Positions 45,179 to 56,652 of a stretch of 64,000 nucleotides of DNA are shown piece by piece (within the stretch, counting starts at the first letter, position 1; each line of letters starts with the position of its first letter). The notes under the pieces are model-generated. The model saw nothing but the letters and a program-made list of their open reading frames with translations. It did not search any database and was not told the DNA's origin. A program made the translations under genes and the position numbers. Origin of the DNA: Apodospora peruviana (taxonomy: Eukaryota > Ascomycota > Sordariomycetes > Sordariales > Lasiosphaeriaceae); the NCBI GenBank assembly GCA_033439685.1, contig JAUEDM010000002.1:3410001-3474000 (forward strand), written 5' to 3'.

Positions 45179-45816
45179 GTAGGGCAGGCTTTGGGAGTTG
45201 TTTACAAGCTAGGTAGATGGACTAGTATATCCGTATGGCCGTGTCGAACAAATATCCAGGCTTCAAAGCGTGTTGGTTAGTTGGTATGCAGTGTTCTATG
45301 CATATGGGGTGGCCTTTTGTAGACCGAATAAAACTCGCAAGATATCCCGTCGGATGTTTACAATAACAATGCTCGGTTTGGTAAAAAGATGGCAATTGTA
45401 TCCGCCAGTCAAAATAGCTCGTAGCATCTTTTGTCAAGGTATATACGAGTTGTACATATGTCTAAATATATATCATAGAATTGAAAAAGGCACGAATCGC
45501 TGCCTTCCCCCTTATCCTACTTAGATGAGTGGTGTTCGTATGACAGACATGCAGGGCTAGAAAAAATTCTACCCACCCAAGGAAAACGCAAATATCCAAA
45601 TCCCGCTATGTAATAAAACGCTGTATCGCTGCTGCTGTATAGAAGTAGAAGAGCGACGGGAATAGAAAAGAAGACGCCGAAACTCCCGATGAGAGCGATT
45701 GTGCCCGCCTCCTTGTCGCTAAATATTCAACCCATCCCAGATATACCGCCCTTCTTCGTATGTCCGTCCAGCTGTCCCACATGCAATAGTTCTCTTCTCT
45801 CTGTATATCATTTCAT
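45179..45816. other. Convergent 3' region, WKF and SIS genes
   Basis: AT-rich 3' UTR sequence between two convergent genes. No gene, RNA or notable repeat. Confidence 0.5.
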
Positions 45817-47175
45817 TCACTTCCTGCCCGCCTCCTCAAGCAGCCTCCCTACCTCGAGCACACCGATACACTCGCCCTTCTCCATCACGGCGATGATGGA
45901 GTCCTCACTGCAACGAGCTTCGTCGTCCGCACCCAGGGCGACTACTGCAGTCCCCGCGGCGTTGGCCTGCGCGGCGGCCAGGAGCACTGCCCTGATGAAG
46001 TCCGCGGCCTTGCGCACCGTCGTGTCGGCAGCAATAGACACGAAATCCGCCTTTTTGGTCACCAGCCACCCGAGCTCGGTATCGACCCTCCGGCTCAGGT
46101 CCGCCGAACTGAGCCGGCGAATCCGACTCGGCGACACGACACCACTGCCGCGTCTCATGCGCACCCACCCGGAGGGCGAGGCGTAACCAGCGCGGAGCAC
46201 GTCCGCCCCGGTTATTATCCCAGCCCGGCCACTGTCGAGGTAGGCGATCTCGGCTAGCGAAACTGCGACATGGCGCACATCTTCCTGCGGTCTGCGCAGG
46301 GCCGCACCTATGGCGCCGCCGGGATGGTTCTTGGCGAAAATGGACGCGACGCTGGGGTGCATCTCTTGGGAGGCGACGATGGCGAGCGCATCGCCAACCG
46401 TCAGGGCCACGGTAGTGGACGTCGTCGGCGCTGAGACGCCAAAGGATTTGGTCTCGGCCTCGTGGATTGGTGCCGGCAGCAGGATCGTGTCGGGTCGGTG
46501 GCGGATGAGCTCGCACGTCTCTGGTCTAGTGTGGGACGTGAGCAAGATCAACGGCAGGCTCTTGTCTAGGTGTGGTAGGAGCGTCAACAGCTCAGGGGTC
46601 TTGCCCGAGAACGTGATGAGCATTAGGGTATCGTTGCGTCCGATCTGTCCCAGATCGCCGTGCAGCGCCTCGGTCGGATGTAGGAACACGGCCTGGATGG
46701 CAAGGCTGTTCAAGGTCGCGACGAGTTTCTTGGCGATATGGCCCGACTTGCCCACACCAATGACCACGACCTTGCCGTTCTTACCCTCGTCGCCCTGCCG
46801 CCGCACAATCGCCTCGACGGCGCGGTTGAAGCCATCCCTTGCGACTCGATCTTTCGAGTACAGATGGGTGACGCACTGCAAGGCTGTCGTCTCCGTGCTG
46901 AGAACGTGCACTGCACCGGAAAGACGGTCTTCGAGTACAAGTCGCTCGTCGCAAGCGGATATAGCCTGACCATCTAGGCTGAGGGTTTCGATTGGGTTAC
47001 ATAGGTCAACTTCTGCAGGCGTAATCGGCGACGGAGGAGACAGTGGCCGGACGGCTGGAAAAGGGGTCTGGTTAAGCAAGTACACCTCGCTATTGTGGAC
47101 AGGCCGCTTTTCAACCATTTTTGCGGTTCCTGTTGCAGAAGACGGAACCAAATTTGGGCGGTTGGAGCCAACCAA
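45817..47175 (-). CDS. SIS-domain sugar-phosphate isomerase, KpsF/GutQ-like
   Basis: Resembles bacterial D-arabinose-5-phosphate isomerases (KdsD/KpsF/GutQ). Single exon, 452 aa, or 433 aa from the ATG at 47118. The SIS domain (about 90-295) reads VVVIGVGKSGHIAKKLVATLNS, FLHPTEALHGDLGQI, LITFSGKTPE, HEAETKSFGVSAPTTSTTVALTVGDALA and FAKNHPGGAIGAAL. Lys143, Glu195, Glu239 and His284 sit where the four residues reported as catalytic in E. coli KdsD (Lys59, Glu111, Glu152, His193) should be, so activity looks possible. The C-terminal third (about 300-452) is where bacterial enzymes carry two CBS domains; here only a weak match remains (VSIAADTTVRKAADFIRAVL; GECIGVLEVGRLLEEAG). Fungi make no Kdo, so the substrate is open. 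Codon use and GC look like the neighbours. Confidence 0.87.
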   Translation of the reverse strand: MVGSNRPNLVPSSATGTAKMVEKRPVHNSEVYLLNQTPFPAVRPLSPPSPITPAEVDLCNPIETLSLDGQAISACDERLVLEDRLSGAVHVLSTETTALQCVTHLYSKDRVARDGFNRAVEAIVRRQGDEGKNGKVVVIGVGKSGHIAKKLVATLNSLAIQAVFLHPTEALHGDLGQIGRNDTLMLITFSGKTPELLTLLPHLDKSLPLILLTSHTRPETCELIRHRPDTILLPAPIHEAETKSFGVSAPTTSTTVALTVGDALAIVASQEMHPSVASIFAKNHPGGAIGAALRRPQEDVRHVAVSLAEIAYLDSGRAGIITGADVLRAGYASPSGWVRMRRGSGVVSPSRIRRLSSADLSRRVDTELGWLVTKKADFVSIAADTTVRKAADFIRAVLLAAAQANAAGTAVVALGADDEARCSEDSIIAVMEKGECIGVLEVGRLLEEAGRK

Positions 47176-49554
47176 AGTGGTGGTCGGTGGATCTCCGTGG
47201 AGCCAGTTCCAGGCTTTCTGTATGATGGATAATGATAAACCTAGACCCTAGGAGGTCTCTTCGGAAGGTCGGGATTTGAGTCAAAGTTCCACTTCAAGCC
47301 TGAGAAGTGCTGAAGGTTTGCGGTAAGAGGCAGGTGTCTGGGGCCAAGTGAAGATGCTACTTTTGACTTCGGCAGCCAACGTCCAAGTAACAACCGAGCT
47401 CCCGGTCTTCGATATTGGTCTCAGATATTTGATGCGGGTTTGAGTAGGTTTGAACAACCTCAACGCTCGCCGAGCTGCAGGCGGAAGGGACGGGAGGATA
47501 CCGATGGAATGGGGGCTGGTGACCGTCGACAACCTAGGAGACCGTTAGGAAGAAAAGGAGAAACGGTAAAAGCATAGAAGAGGGTGAACTTGGCCGAGGG
47601 TAGATGAAAAACGATGGCAATCCCACATCAGCGAGAAGCCCCAGCAAGTGGAACGGATCGATGGACCAGAACTACTAGAATAATTCGTCATGGTCCCTTG
47701 GGTGTGAACGCATCCTGGGTTGAACTTCAAGCCGCAAGCGCGATCTCCAGGGTCCGATCGTTTCCCATTATCGGCAGCTTCCCTGACTGGACCCTTGCTG
47801 TGGCCACCTGCCCAGATCGCTGCCCTCCACTTTGCTTTGTCTGCAGCCAATTCGACAACTGATATCAAGCATGGCCCGCACCGATGGGCATGGGAATCGG
47901 TAGGATAGATTAGCTAGAATCGTGGGTGGCGGGGCGTGACTTCGGACTGGCGGTACCAAGTTGCAACCCATATGCATATCTGCAGGAATGTTTAGCATGA
48001 GTACACGCCAATGCGGTGTATGTTGCCTTGCAGGTCGCGCAAGCTTGCGTGATTGCAACTAGGCAAAGGGCAAAAGTTCCAACAGCTCTCCTCCAGGACC
48101 ACTAGAAGCAACCACATGGGGCGCTGACTGTCCACGGATCTGCGGCTTTGCAGGCTCGATGGTCAGCACTTTAGGTAGGCAGTTGTTAACAAGCCCAGGG
48201 TGGCTGGCCGTTGCTCGTCGTATAGCCGTATTCCGATGCATCTTGCTGAGTCGTTGAACGGCCCAGGACCTCCCCGTGGGATTCAGGAACCAACAGTTCC
48301 TGTTGTTCGGCGCCCGAGTTGCCTCCGCCGTGCGGCTTCTTGTATACGCCGAGATCAGCGCCGGCTGGAATTGCCGGTTGCAGGATAGAGGCGGGGGCAT
48401 GGCGTGGCCAGAGGTCTGGATTCTGATCGGAACCGAGCGGCTCAACTTGAGCTGGACAAGGGACAGGGGATTCTCCAGCTTCCAGGGTAAGGCAGATTTC
48501 TCGCACCAATATTAACGGTACTCAATGGAATCTATACCGGTCCACGCGGTCGCCTGGCTTGTTGAGAGTTTGATGTCGACCGAGGACGGGGAATGCTTTG
48601 ATTTGAAATCAACGGGAAGTTGCTCTCAGCTCCCTGACGGATGCAAGCTGCAGGATGGCCGAAGTTGGCGGGCCTTTAGGTTGATGCGCTCGGCTCGTTG
48701 GTAAGGTAGTTCCTGCCGCGAGAGGCACCAGGGCAGTTGGCTGAGACCGGCACCCAGACCTGACCGCTCTCACATCGTGGTGGAATAAGTACCGGTAGCG
48801 TGGTTCATGATATCTTATCCTACAAATGCCGCTCTACATTCGCTTGCTCTATCGATCAATGTCGGCAGGCCGTATGTGCTTGTTTTGCAACTCTGGATGA
48901 TAGATATCAAAACGCATCAAACGCTTCCAAGTTGCTGAACAACATTGCAAGACAGACAGATTTATGTCCGCTGGGTGAATCTACAGTACGGAGTACACCA
49001 TCCGTAAATCACCACACAAAATGAGTTGGAATTATTCCTTCTCCATGGCCCGACTTCAGAGCCAGGCACATAGTGAAAAAAAATAGGGTTGACATCAAAA
49101 ATTGAGATCGAGACGGCCCCGAAGGACAATCCATAGCGGTTAGCACCACGATGTGCAATGCAGGCTCTCCGCTATGCTGCAAGGTTTTCTTGATCTCCCG
49201 GCAGCCAATCTAGGTAAGTATGAAGAAGAAAAAGAGAAGAGAAGGAAATTTGGGAGGCGAGCGATGTTTAAATACCCGAGGGATGGGTTCGTGCACGCAC
49301 GGGCTGGAAATTTGCATAGGTGCTGCACAGACCAGTTGAGCTTTGCAGGCAGGGCACTGGCCTGGCGAGCCTTATCGTTATCAGATGAACCCCTCCCCCA
49401 CCTCTGGATGGTGGATGGATAGCGGTGATGGGAGGTCATGTTTGGCGCTGGATCCAGAACACGTTCTGAAGTGTCCATTGGGTTTGACCATTTCTCGGGT
49501 TCTTTTTCTTTACTTAGTCCCTCAACTATTACCGCGAACTGGTTATTCTCTACA
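47176..49554. other. Intergenic ~2.4 kb, divergent promoters
   Basis: Contains the SIS-gene and phosphatase promoters. A minus-strand frame of 83 codons (47281-47532) and several frames at 48059-48515 have no recognisable character. I see no repeats or RNA genes. Confidence 0.4.
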
Positions 49555-50171
49555 ATGGCCGAACAAATTTCTGTCCTCTTCGTTTGCCTTGGCAACATCT
49601 GTCGATCGACCATGGCCGAGGGCGTGTTCCAGTCGCTGGCAAAGAAGTCACCATATCAGGCGCGCATCGGAAAGATCGACTCTTGCGGAACAGGTACGAA
49701 AGATCTCCTCGGGTCTCCATCTTTGCCAAAGCTAACCACGCAACTTACTTCTCAGGGGGGTACCATATCGGCGACGAACCAGACGACCGCACGATGTCGA
49801 TGCTCGAGGCAAACGGCATCATGGACTACGTCCACGCAGCACGAAAGGTAATCGGTTATGAACCAAGGGGACGTCAGCGCCGGGCTGACTGTGTTGAGAA
49901 GGTTAATGCGTCCGATTTCGACAAGTTTGACTATATCTTCGCCATGGACAGGTCCAACCTCGCGGACCTCCAGCGCATGAAACAGCGCAAGCCAAACAGC
50001 AAAGCGCAGGTTATGCTCTTTGGGCAATACTCAGGAACTGGCACTGCCGAGGTTATCAGCGATCCATATTATGGCGGCAGACAAGGATTCGCGACAGCAT
50101 ACGAGCAGGCTACCCGGTTCTCGAAGAATTTTCTGAAAGACGTATTCCCAGACGTCGAGGCCGAGCCATGA
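49555..50171 (+). CDS. ltp1: Low-molecular-weight phosphotyrosine protein phosphatase
   Basis: Cytosolic acid phosphatase of the Ltp1/Stp1/ACP1 family. Exons are 49555-49693, 49756-49847 and 49902-50171 (166 aa, usual length ~160). The active-site loop near the N terminus reads VCLGNICRS with the nucleophile Cys11 and Arg17. The general acid is Asp131 in ISDPYYGG near the C terminus. Between them are the family segments CGTGGYHIGDEPDDRT (joined across intron 1) and FDKFDYIFAMDRSNL. Both introns are short with standard borders (GTACGA...CTCAG and GTAATC...GAGAAG). No odd features. Confidence 0.96.
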
Positions 50172-51799
50172 TCCTTCGGCTTATGGGTGTTTTAGGTTGA
50201 TATTTCCCGGCTTATGCGGGTAGACCAGACGATACCAGTTCTGTGAGCCTTTCGACAACTCGGGCTAGTTAAGACTACCAGGTTCTCTGTCCGAGCTGTT
50301 AGGTCCTTAAGTCGGATACTGACGTCGATCTCAACACTTCAAAATCTAGAAGCTTGAGACCACAGATCTCCCGTCCACAAATCTCCGCCCACCACAAAAT
50401 TGTGTGATGGGTAACGGTACCTGACTAGGGATGATTTGGGAAGGACGGCTAGGTTCATGGCCGCAGTAATAACGTGGGTCAGCCCTATCGGCGGCCGAAC
50501 TCACCCAACCAAGCTGGCCCATGACATTGGTCCGCGGGAAAATCGAGAATCTGAATACTACGACAGTAATTAACATGACACCGATGTATTGTCATAAGAG
50601 GCATCAAGTTATTCGTTCTCTGGGGGAATCGTTCGCAGCCGTCTATTAATATTAGTCTTCTTGGTTGTCTGCCGAGAACCGACTCAGCCCCCTTTCCTGT
50701 CGACTATAGACGCAGCGGCATTCTCATTCGTCGATGGCCATCCCGTCATGCGTCCAAGCCTCTCTCGGGACTTGGTGGGCGGCTAGGTTGGCGGTGGCCG
50801 GGACAGCCGTCATCGTTGTTTGCTTCTTATTCCTTCCCTTTCTCTGCCATGTTTGTGAGCGTGCCCTCTTATGCAACAATCCGATCCTCCCAGGTCGAGT
50901 TGGTTGCATTCGTCAAGGACGGGTGGTGGAGATGGAAGAACGATGGATGGAGCTGGCCTGTCGCCGCGCGCTTACTGAAGCAAAAATGGGAAATCCTCTG
51001 CAAATCGGAAATTCCAGGAAAACCGTGACACTTGGAATATCAGAAAGTATCCCCGACCTTGAATTCTGCTGTGGAGTGACCTAGATTTGGCTGCCGACGG
51101 GGACAATCCCAGTGGCCACCAACAACAAGCTCTCGCCACCAGGGGCCCCCAATCTGACTTACACTATCGCCAGGCGTCGCGTCGCCGCTACCTGTTTGCG
51201 CCAGACACTAGCATAGTACTGTTAGCAACCCCTTGTCTTTGTCGCGCCAACCCGCTCCCGCGCACCCACCGGCGGCGTGTGCATGACTTTAACGGGTCCA
51301 ATCGAGCTTATTGCCTGCTTGTCACTTTGTTCGGGCCCCGCGTTTCCACTCCCAGTTGCAGCTTGCCCTCGGCCTCAGCCCCTTTACAGGCAGGCTCACC
51401 CCTCCTTTGGGGTTCCAAAGATGGATGCAGCAAGGTCCATCGCTTCCTGCCTCCATTCATTCAAGTTCAAGTTTCCTCCTTCCATCTTTCTTCATCTCCG
51501 CGCCGTCAGCTTCCATCACCCGTCCACCCTTCTCCCGTGGATATTATATACTAGGTCTTCTCCATCCGTGAACGACACAAGCATCGCCGTCCAGCTAAAG
51601 CCCAAGCTTACAGCCCCGAAGCTCCCGATTGCAGGAACCTGACGCAGTCTCGACTCGAGGACCCTGTGCACCGTAGCCTTATCTGCTGCCCCTCCTCTGC
51701 CTGACCGCCATCGCCTCCCACTTGTCCCGCGTTTGGGACAGCATCGTTCGACCCATCGTTCATCAGGAACCGCCAGACCGCGCAGGACAAACGGTAGCC
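50172..51799. other. Intergenic and long leader of the MAP kinase gene
   Basis: Phosphatase 3' UTR at left, MAP kinase promoter and leader at right. The leader is C/T-rich near 51430-51560 and contains ATGs before the start codon (for example 51421), so upstream open frames are possible if transcription begins that early. No gene is supported. Confidence 0.45.
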
Positions 51800-53430
51800 A
51801 TGGCTGATCTACAGGGCCGCAAGGTGTTCAAGGTGTTTAACCAGGACTTCATCGTCGATGAGCGCTACACCGTCACCAAGGAGCTTGGTCAGGGAGCTTA
51901 CGGCATTGTCTGGTATGCGCTGAGCCCAAATTACCCCTCAGTTACCTCCCTCCCTGTTTGCGACGCCCGGCGCCACATCCCGACGTTGATGCGCTGATGC
52001 TAACCCGATACCAAATGTGAATAGCGCCGCGGTTAACAACCAGACCAACGAGGGTGTCGCCATCAAGAAGGTCACCAATGTGTTTAGCAAGAAGATTCTG
52101 GCCAAGCGCGCCTTGCGCGAAATCAAGCTGTTGCAGCATTTCAGGGGTCACCGAAACGTGAGCTCCAATCTCCGTGCCATCTTTCGATAACCTCCTGATT
52201 GCTGACATGAGGCCTTGACAGATCACCTGCTTGTATGATATGGACATCCCGAGGCCAGACAATTTCAACGAGACCTATCTCTACGAGGGTATGATGTTGT
52301 CTCTTTGTTCCTTTTTGTCCCCGGGCGTTCTCCACTACCGCCCGGGGCTGGTTGCGGATGGCTTGCTGACAGGCGTCGCGATACAGAGCTGATGGAGTGC
52401 GATCTTGCTGCCATCATTCGGTCTGGTCAGCCGCTCACCGATGCCCACTTCCAGTCCTTCATCTACCAGATTCTCTGCGGCCTGAAGTACATCCACTCTG
52501 CCAATGTCCTGCATCGTGATCTCAAGCCGGGTAACCTGCTCGTCAACGCCGACTGCGAGCTGAAGATTTGCGATTTCGGTCTTGCGCGAGGTTTCTCAGT
52601 CGATCCTGAGGAGAATGCCGGGTACATGACGGAATACGTTGCGACAAGATGGTATCGCGCTCCCGAGATCATGCTCAGCTTCCAGAACTACACCAAAGCC
52701 AGTAAGTTAGCCCGGGCCTCTCAGGACCATTTGATCGCTACGCACAAGTCACCCTTCGGCCCCAAAGTAGTGTTCACTTGATGATCATTATGGCCGGGAT
52801 ACTAACATGCCATGTTTAGTTGATGTCTGGTCTGTCGGCTGCATTCTTGCCGAGTTGCTTGGTGGTCGCCCGTTCTTCAAGGGTAGGGATTATGTCGACC
52901 AGTTGAATCAGATCTTGCACATTCTGGGCACACCGAATGAGGAGACGCTGTCGCGGATTGGATCGCCCCGCGCACAAGAATACGTGCGTAACTTGCCGTT
53001 CATGGCGAAGAAGGCATTCCCGTCTCTGTTCCCCAACGCCAACCCCGACGCTCTCGACCTGCTCGATCGTATGTTGGCCTTTGACCCGTCCAGCCGAATT
53101 AGCGTCGAGTCTGCTCTCGAGCATCCCTACTTGGCCATCTGGCACGACGCCAGCGACGAGCCCGACTGCCCCACCACCTTCGACTTCGACTTCGAGGTCG
53201 TTGAGGATGTTGGCGAGATGCGCAAGATGATCTTGGATGAGGTTTACCGATTCAGACAGCACGTCCGCACCGTTCCCGGTGCCGGAGGCCATCAGACTGG
53301 AGCGCCAACGCAGCCCGGCCAGGTGCCCATGCCGTCCGGTGAGGTCGGCCAACAGTGGAAGGTCGAGGATCCCCGGCCGCAGGAGTATGGCCAGATGAAT
53401 GGGCTGGAGGCTGAGCTTGGTGGAAGATAG
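51800..53430 (+). CDS. slt2: Cell-wall-integrity MAP kinase, Slt2/Mpk1 class
   Basis: Terminal kinase of the cell-wall-integrity pathway (Slt2 in yeast, MAK-1 in Neurospora, Mps1 in Magnaporthe), activated by dual phosphorylation and acting in cytosol and nucleus. Exons are 51800-51912, 52025-52157, 52222-52288, 52387-52701 and 52820-53430 (412 aa). Visible elements are the Gly loop GQGAYGIVC, Lys52 in VAIKK, catalytic HRDLKPGN (Asp150), DFG at 168-170, the activation loop TEY at 187-189, then YVATRWYRAPE. Phe/Glu-rich substrate-docking sequence follows the kinase core (DFDFEVVEDVGEMRKMILDE). The C-terminal tail is short and Gly/Pro/Gln-rich. TEY with MADLQGRKVFKVFNQDFIVDERY at the N terminus separates it from the Fus3/Kss1 and Hog1 classes. 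Confidence 0.97.
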
Positions 53431-55815
53431 AAACTCCATACCCTCAGGACTGATCTCACGGGACCGATCTTCGAACGAAATGGAGACCTGGATGAGACTG
53501 TTATCTCGGGACGAAGAATCTTTGGGGCTTCGTTGCTCCTATGATTTGCAGCAGAAGGGAGGGAGTAGGTGTGCAGTGACGAATGCAGCGTTGTGGTATT
53601 TAAAGCGTTGACAAGGAGAGGATCTGTTTTTGAGAGTGATTCCCGGGAAATATTATTTCTGTCGTAGCTCGTTTTTGGAAATGAATCAGCGAAATAAGTG
53701 GGCAGGACGATTAAATACAAGTTTCTATTTTAATTGTTTGGGTTGACCACATTCTATGTGCACTGGTCTCTTAATGTCCTTTCTGGTTCTTTACATTGTG
53801 ACTGTATGTTACGAGGACGAAATCGGAGTCGATGATAAGGGGGCTGAACAGTCGGTATTAATACCTAGAGCTGGCTACAGGAATGAAGATAAATGATAGA
53901 TGACGGTGTCAAGCTTGATGAGAGTCCATCGATTGTTTTCTTCGTCTTCACTTTCTTCTCTTATCTTCTGAGGTGTATTATTGAATATCCTGACTTATAC
54001 GCTGCTGTAAATCACAGGGATATATATACCTACGTACACTACACTGTCGAAACAACGGGATCCTGGAGTCCAGCAGATGAGCGGCATGCCTACTACTTAT
54101 CTAGAGTCCCTTTACATTTGTTGCTTACCTACCTAGCTTGCAACTTGTCTTCAACAGAAAGCACAATCCCCTCCCTACTTTAGTTTGAGCCTTACCCATT
54201 TACATTTTCTGACCAGAGAGCCGACAAACCGAGAACCTGAATTGCAGGGACACAGACAGACTCGTACTGTGAGATTGCTAAATGATACAAGATCAAATCC
54301 CATCCTCTTGGTCCTACGAGAGTGGGGTTGGTCGGCTGTTGGCTTTTTTCTCCGTCGAGGCTCTTGATATTACAGTACCTACTTACCCATGGGACGGGGA
54401 CGTGGATGATGCCATATTACTGCCTGTAAACTCACCTAGTATTTCACCTTACCTTGGTCAACTTTATAGATACCTCTGAAAATGGAAATAGTTTACCGGT
54501 CAAGAAGTTTTGAACCATGTCTTATCGAAAACACCGGATTCGACCGGACTTATAGGTAACGACGGTTCTAGATGTCAGCATCCTTGTTTCTATGAAGCTA
54601 AGATGATATACAGTCAGATAATATAAGTAACTGGTGAACATGGAATACCTCCAATCACCTAGGTAGGTAAGTATCTTGATCTCAAGTCAACTTGATATTT
54701 AGATCCCGTTGAGCAAAGGCAAACCTTCGTAGGGAATTGCCTTTATCATGCCGTGCCTTTTCTTCTTATACCTCGTTGACCTCAGGACCAGACAAAAAGG
54801 GTTCAGCAGGTAGTTGAGGTGAAAACAGAAAATTGATACTCTATCCAGTGAGCAGCTCCGATCATAAAGTCTTCATTCACGACTCTCTCTACGCATATAC
54901 CGTAACATGCCATCTCTTATTGCGGACACGGCCCAGACATACATACATCCATTCACGGAAGCAGATGGTTCCTCGGCCATCTGCATGGCCTAATTACTGC
55001 AGATACTGATTCAGTGATATAATTAGCTTAATGTTACCTCTGGTTGCTACTGATGCTTATGCTCATGCGGTGCGACATCAGTCTCTACACATCTGCTCAA
55101 ATAATATCACCATATCGGATGGTGGCTCTTACGGAGGGCAGACTAGTCTAGGCTCACACTAAATTCCTCACGATGTATTATGCTTGGTTGTCTATCGTCT
55201 CAGGCAGTCAACCAGCGCTTGGCCAACGGCACGGAGCGAAAGAAATATTTCTACTTAACGGTGTGACAGTAAAGTCGAAGGAGTAAGGTATTAAACTTTA
55301 TTCCCTTTAACATGTTGCTGCTGGCTGCACTTCTTCCAAGTTTGTAGTCTTGAGGTCGAGTTAGGTAGATACATGAAGGTATACCGCGTCCACCAAATGA
55401 CAATCAAGCTGAGCAAGATTTGGAGATGGAAGGGGAGGAGGATGTGTGAGATGATGAGATGGAGTAACAGAAGACGCAGACATGGTGGACCCAAGTGGCA
55501 GCAAATGTGAATAAAAAGGAATATAACGAAGTGGTAGTTGAGAAGATGAAGGAACGAAAATAACAAATGCGATGCGGTGTGCCACCAACCCAAACCGATG
55601 CCCTGTATGAATGAATTAACCCCCAAGTGTTAAAAGTTCATCACCCCATTTTTGGAAATTATCTCCCGCCCCCAACGTATTAAGTTAAGATCTGGCCCCC
55701 AACCCATTTGTTGGGTGTGTTGCGGCGTGCAATCTTAGCACCAACAACACAGCCGACATATTGTTTGAATAATGTCGACTCGTCCTCAACGACCAGACAT
55801 GCCGTCGCGTGTTGT
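53431..55815. other. Convergent intergenic region, ~2.4 kb, AT-rich
   Basis: 3' UTRs of the MAP kinase and DUF3455 genes plus AT-rich spacer. TAGGTA-type motifs occur at 54127-54136 and 54659-54670. No gene, RNA or transposon relic is supported. Confidence 0.45.
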
Positions 55816-56652
55816 TTACGACAATGAATAGAACCAGTAAAAGGCCGAATACGGTATGCTGTAGGTGGCCGGTCCAGTAACGGCGCACGACTCGGGATTG
55901 CCACCGGCTGTAATGACGCGATACACCAGGTCCAAGCCGACTGACCTGCCCTTGCCGCTCTCCTTGAGCTGCAGCCAGGCGACAGCCCCAGTCCCCGACG
56001 GGCCTACGTCGGCACCAGCGGGCGCGGGAGCGCTGTCGTTCTTGCCAACGCTGGCCTTGAGTCCGATGGTGCTGAGATCGAACATCGGAATGGCCTCAAA
56101 ATCGAAGTAGTGGTGCCCGAGAAACGGGATGTGCAGGTTCCCTCCGAGAACCGCCTCCGCCGGCGCAGGGAATGGGTTCGTTGTGTCTGCGACGTAGGCA
56201 GCTGCGTCAACGAAGTTGATCGGGAGGTCGTGGGTCCACAGAAAGTCGGTCGTGAGGGCGTCGAAGTCTTCCTGGTCCTTCAGGGGACTGCCAGGTGTGC
56301 CCGGGTAAAGGGCTGTGACGTCGTAGAGCACGGCGAGCGCACCGAGGGCCGCCGCAGTAGGTTGGCTTGCAGTCGTGCAGGTGTAGTTTTGGAGACCATG
56401 ACCGACCGCAATCTTCTTTAGAACGGCAGTGGGAGGTGGCGCGGGGACCTCTTTGGAACCTTGAAGGGCATTGTTAGATATTCATCCATACTGCATGGCT
56501 GAGATTTATGGACTTGACCAACCTCCTGTGCTGGGAAGAGTAGGCGTAGGAACACTGGCTGAGCTTATTGATGTCGATGTCGGCTTGCAACGGCTCTTGG
56601 CACATGCCACTGTTGCCAGGGCGGCGAGAACGAATATCTTGGCAGAAACCAT
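55816..56652 (-). CDS. Secreted DUF3455-family protein
   Basis: Two exons on the minus strand, 56523-56652 and 55816-56459, giving 257 aa. The signal peptide is MVSAKIFVLAALATVACA, followed by a Ser/Thr/Pro-rich linker. The mature domain matches the fungal DUF3455 family: VGHGLQNYTC, a LGALAVLYDVTAL segment, LGHHYFDFEAIPMFDLS, AVAWLQLKESG and GLDLVYRVITAGGNPESC. The Cys pair (in NYTC and ESC) could form a disulphide. Family members are secreted proteins of unknown function; some are labelled malate dehydrogenase-like without evidence. The intron has a slightly weak donor (GTTGGT) but CAAG acceptor and frame agree. It is convergent with the MAP kinase. Confidence 0.9.

Noticed and set aside
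47281..47532. 83-codon minus-strand frame upstream of the SIS gene
   Set aside because: It probably lies in the SIS promoter or leader, and its sequence has no recognisable character.
54291..54299. B-box-like GATCAAATC
   Set aside because: No tRNA stems can be formed around it, and no A box lies at the right distance.
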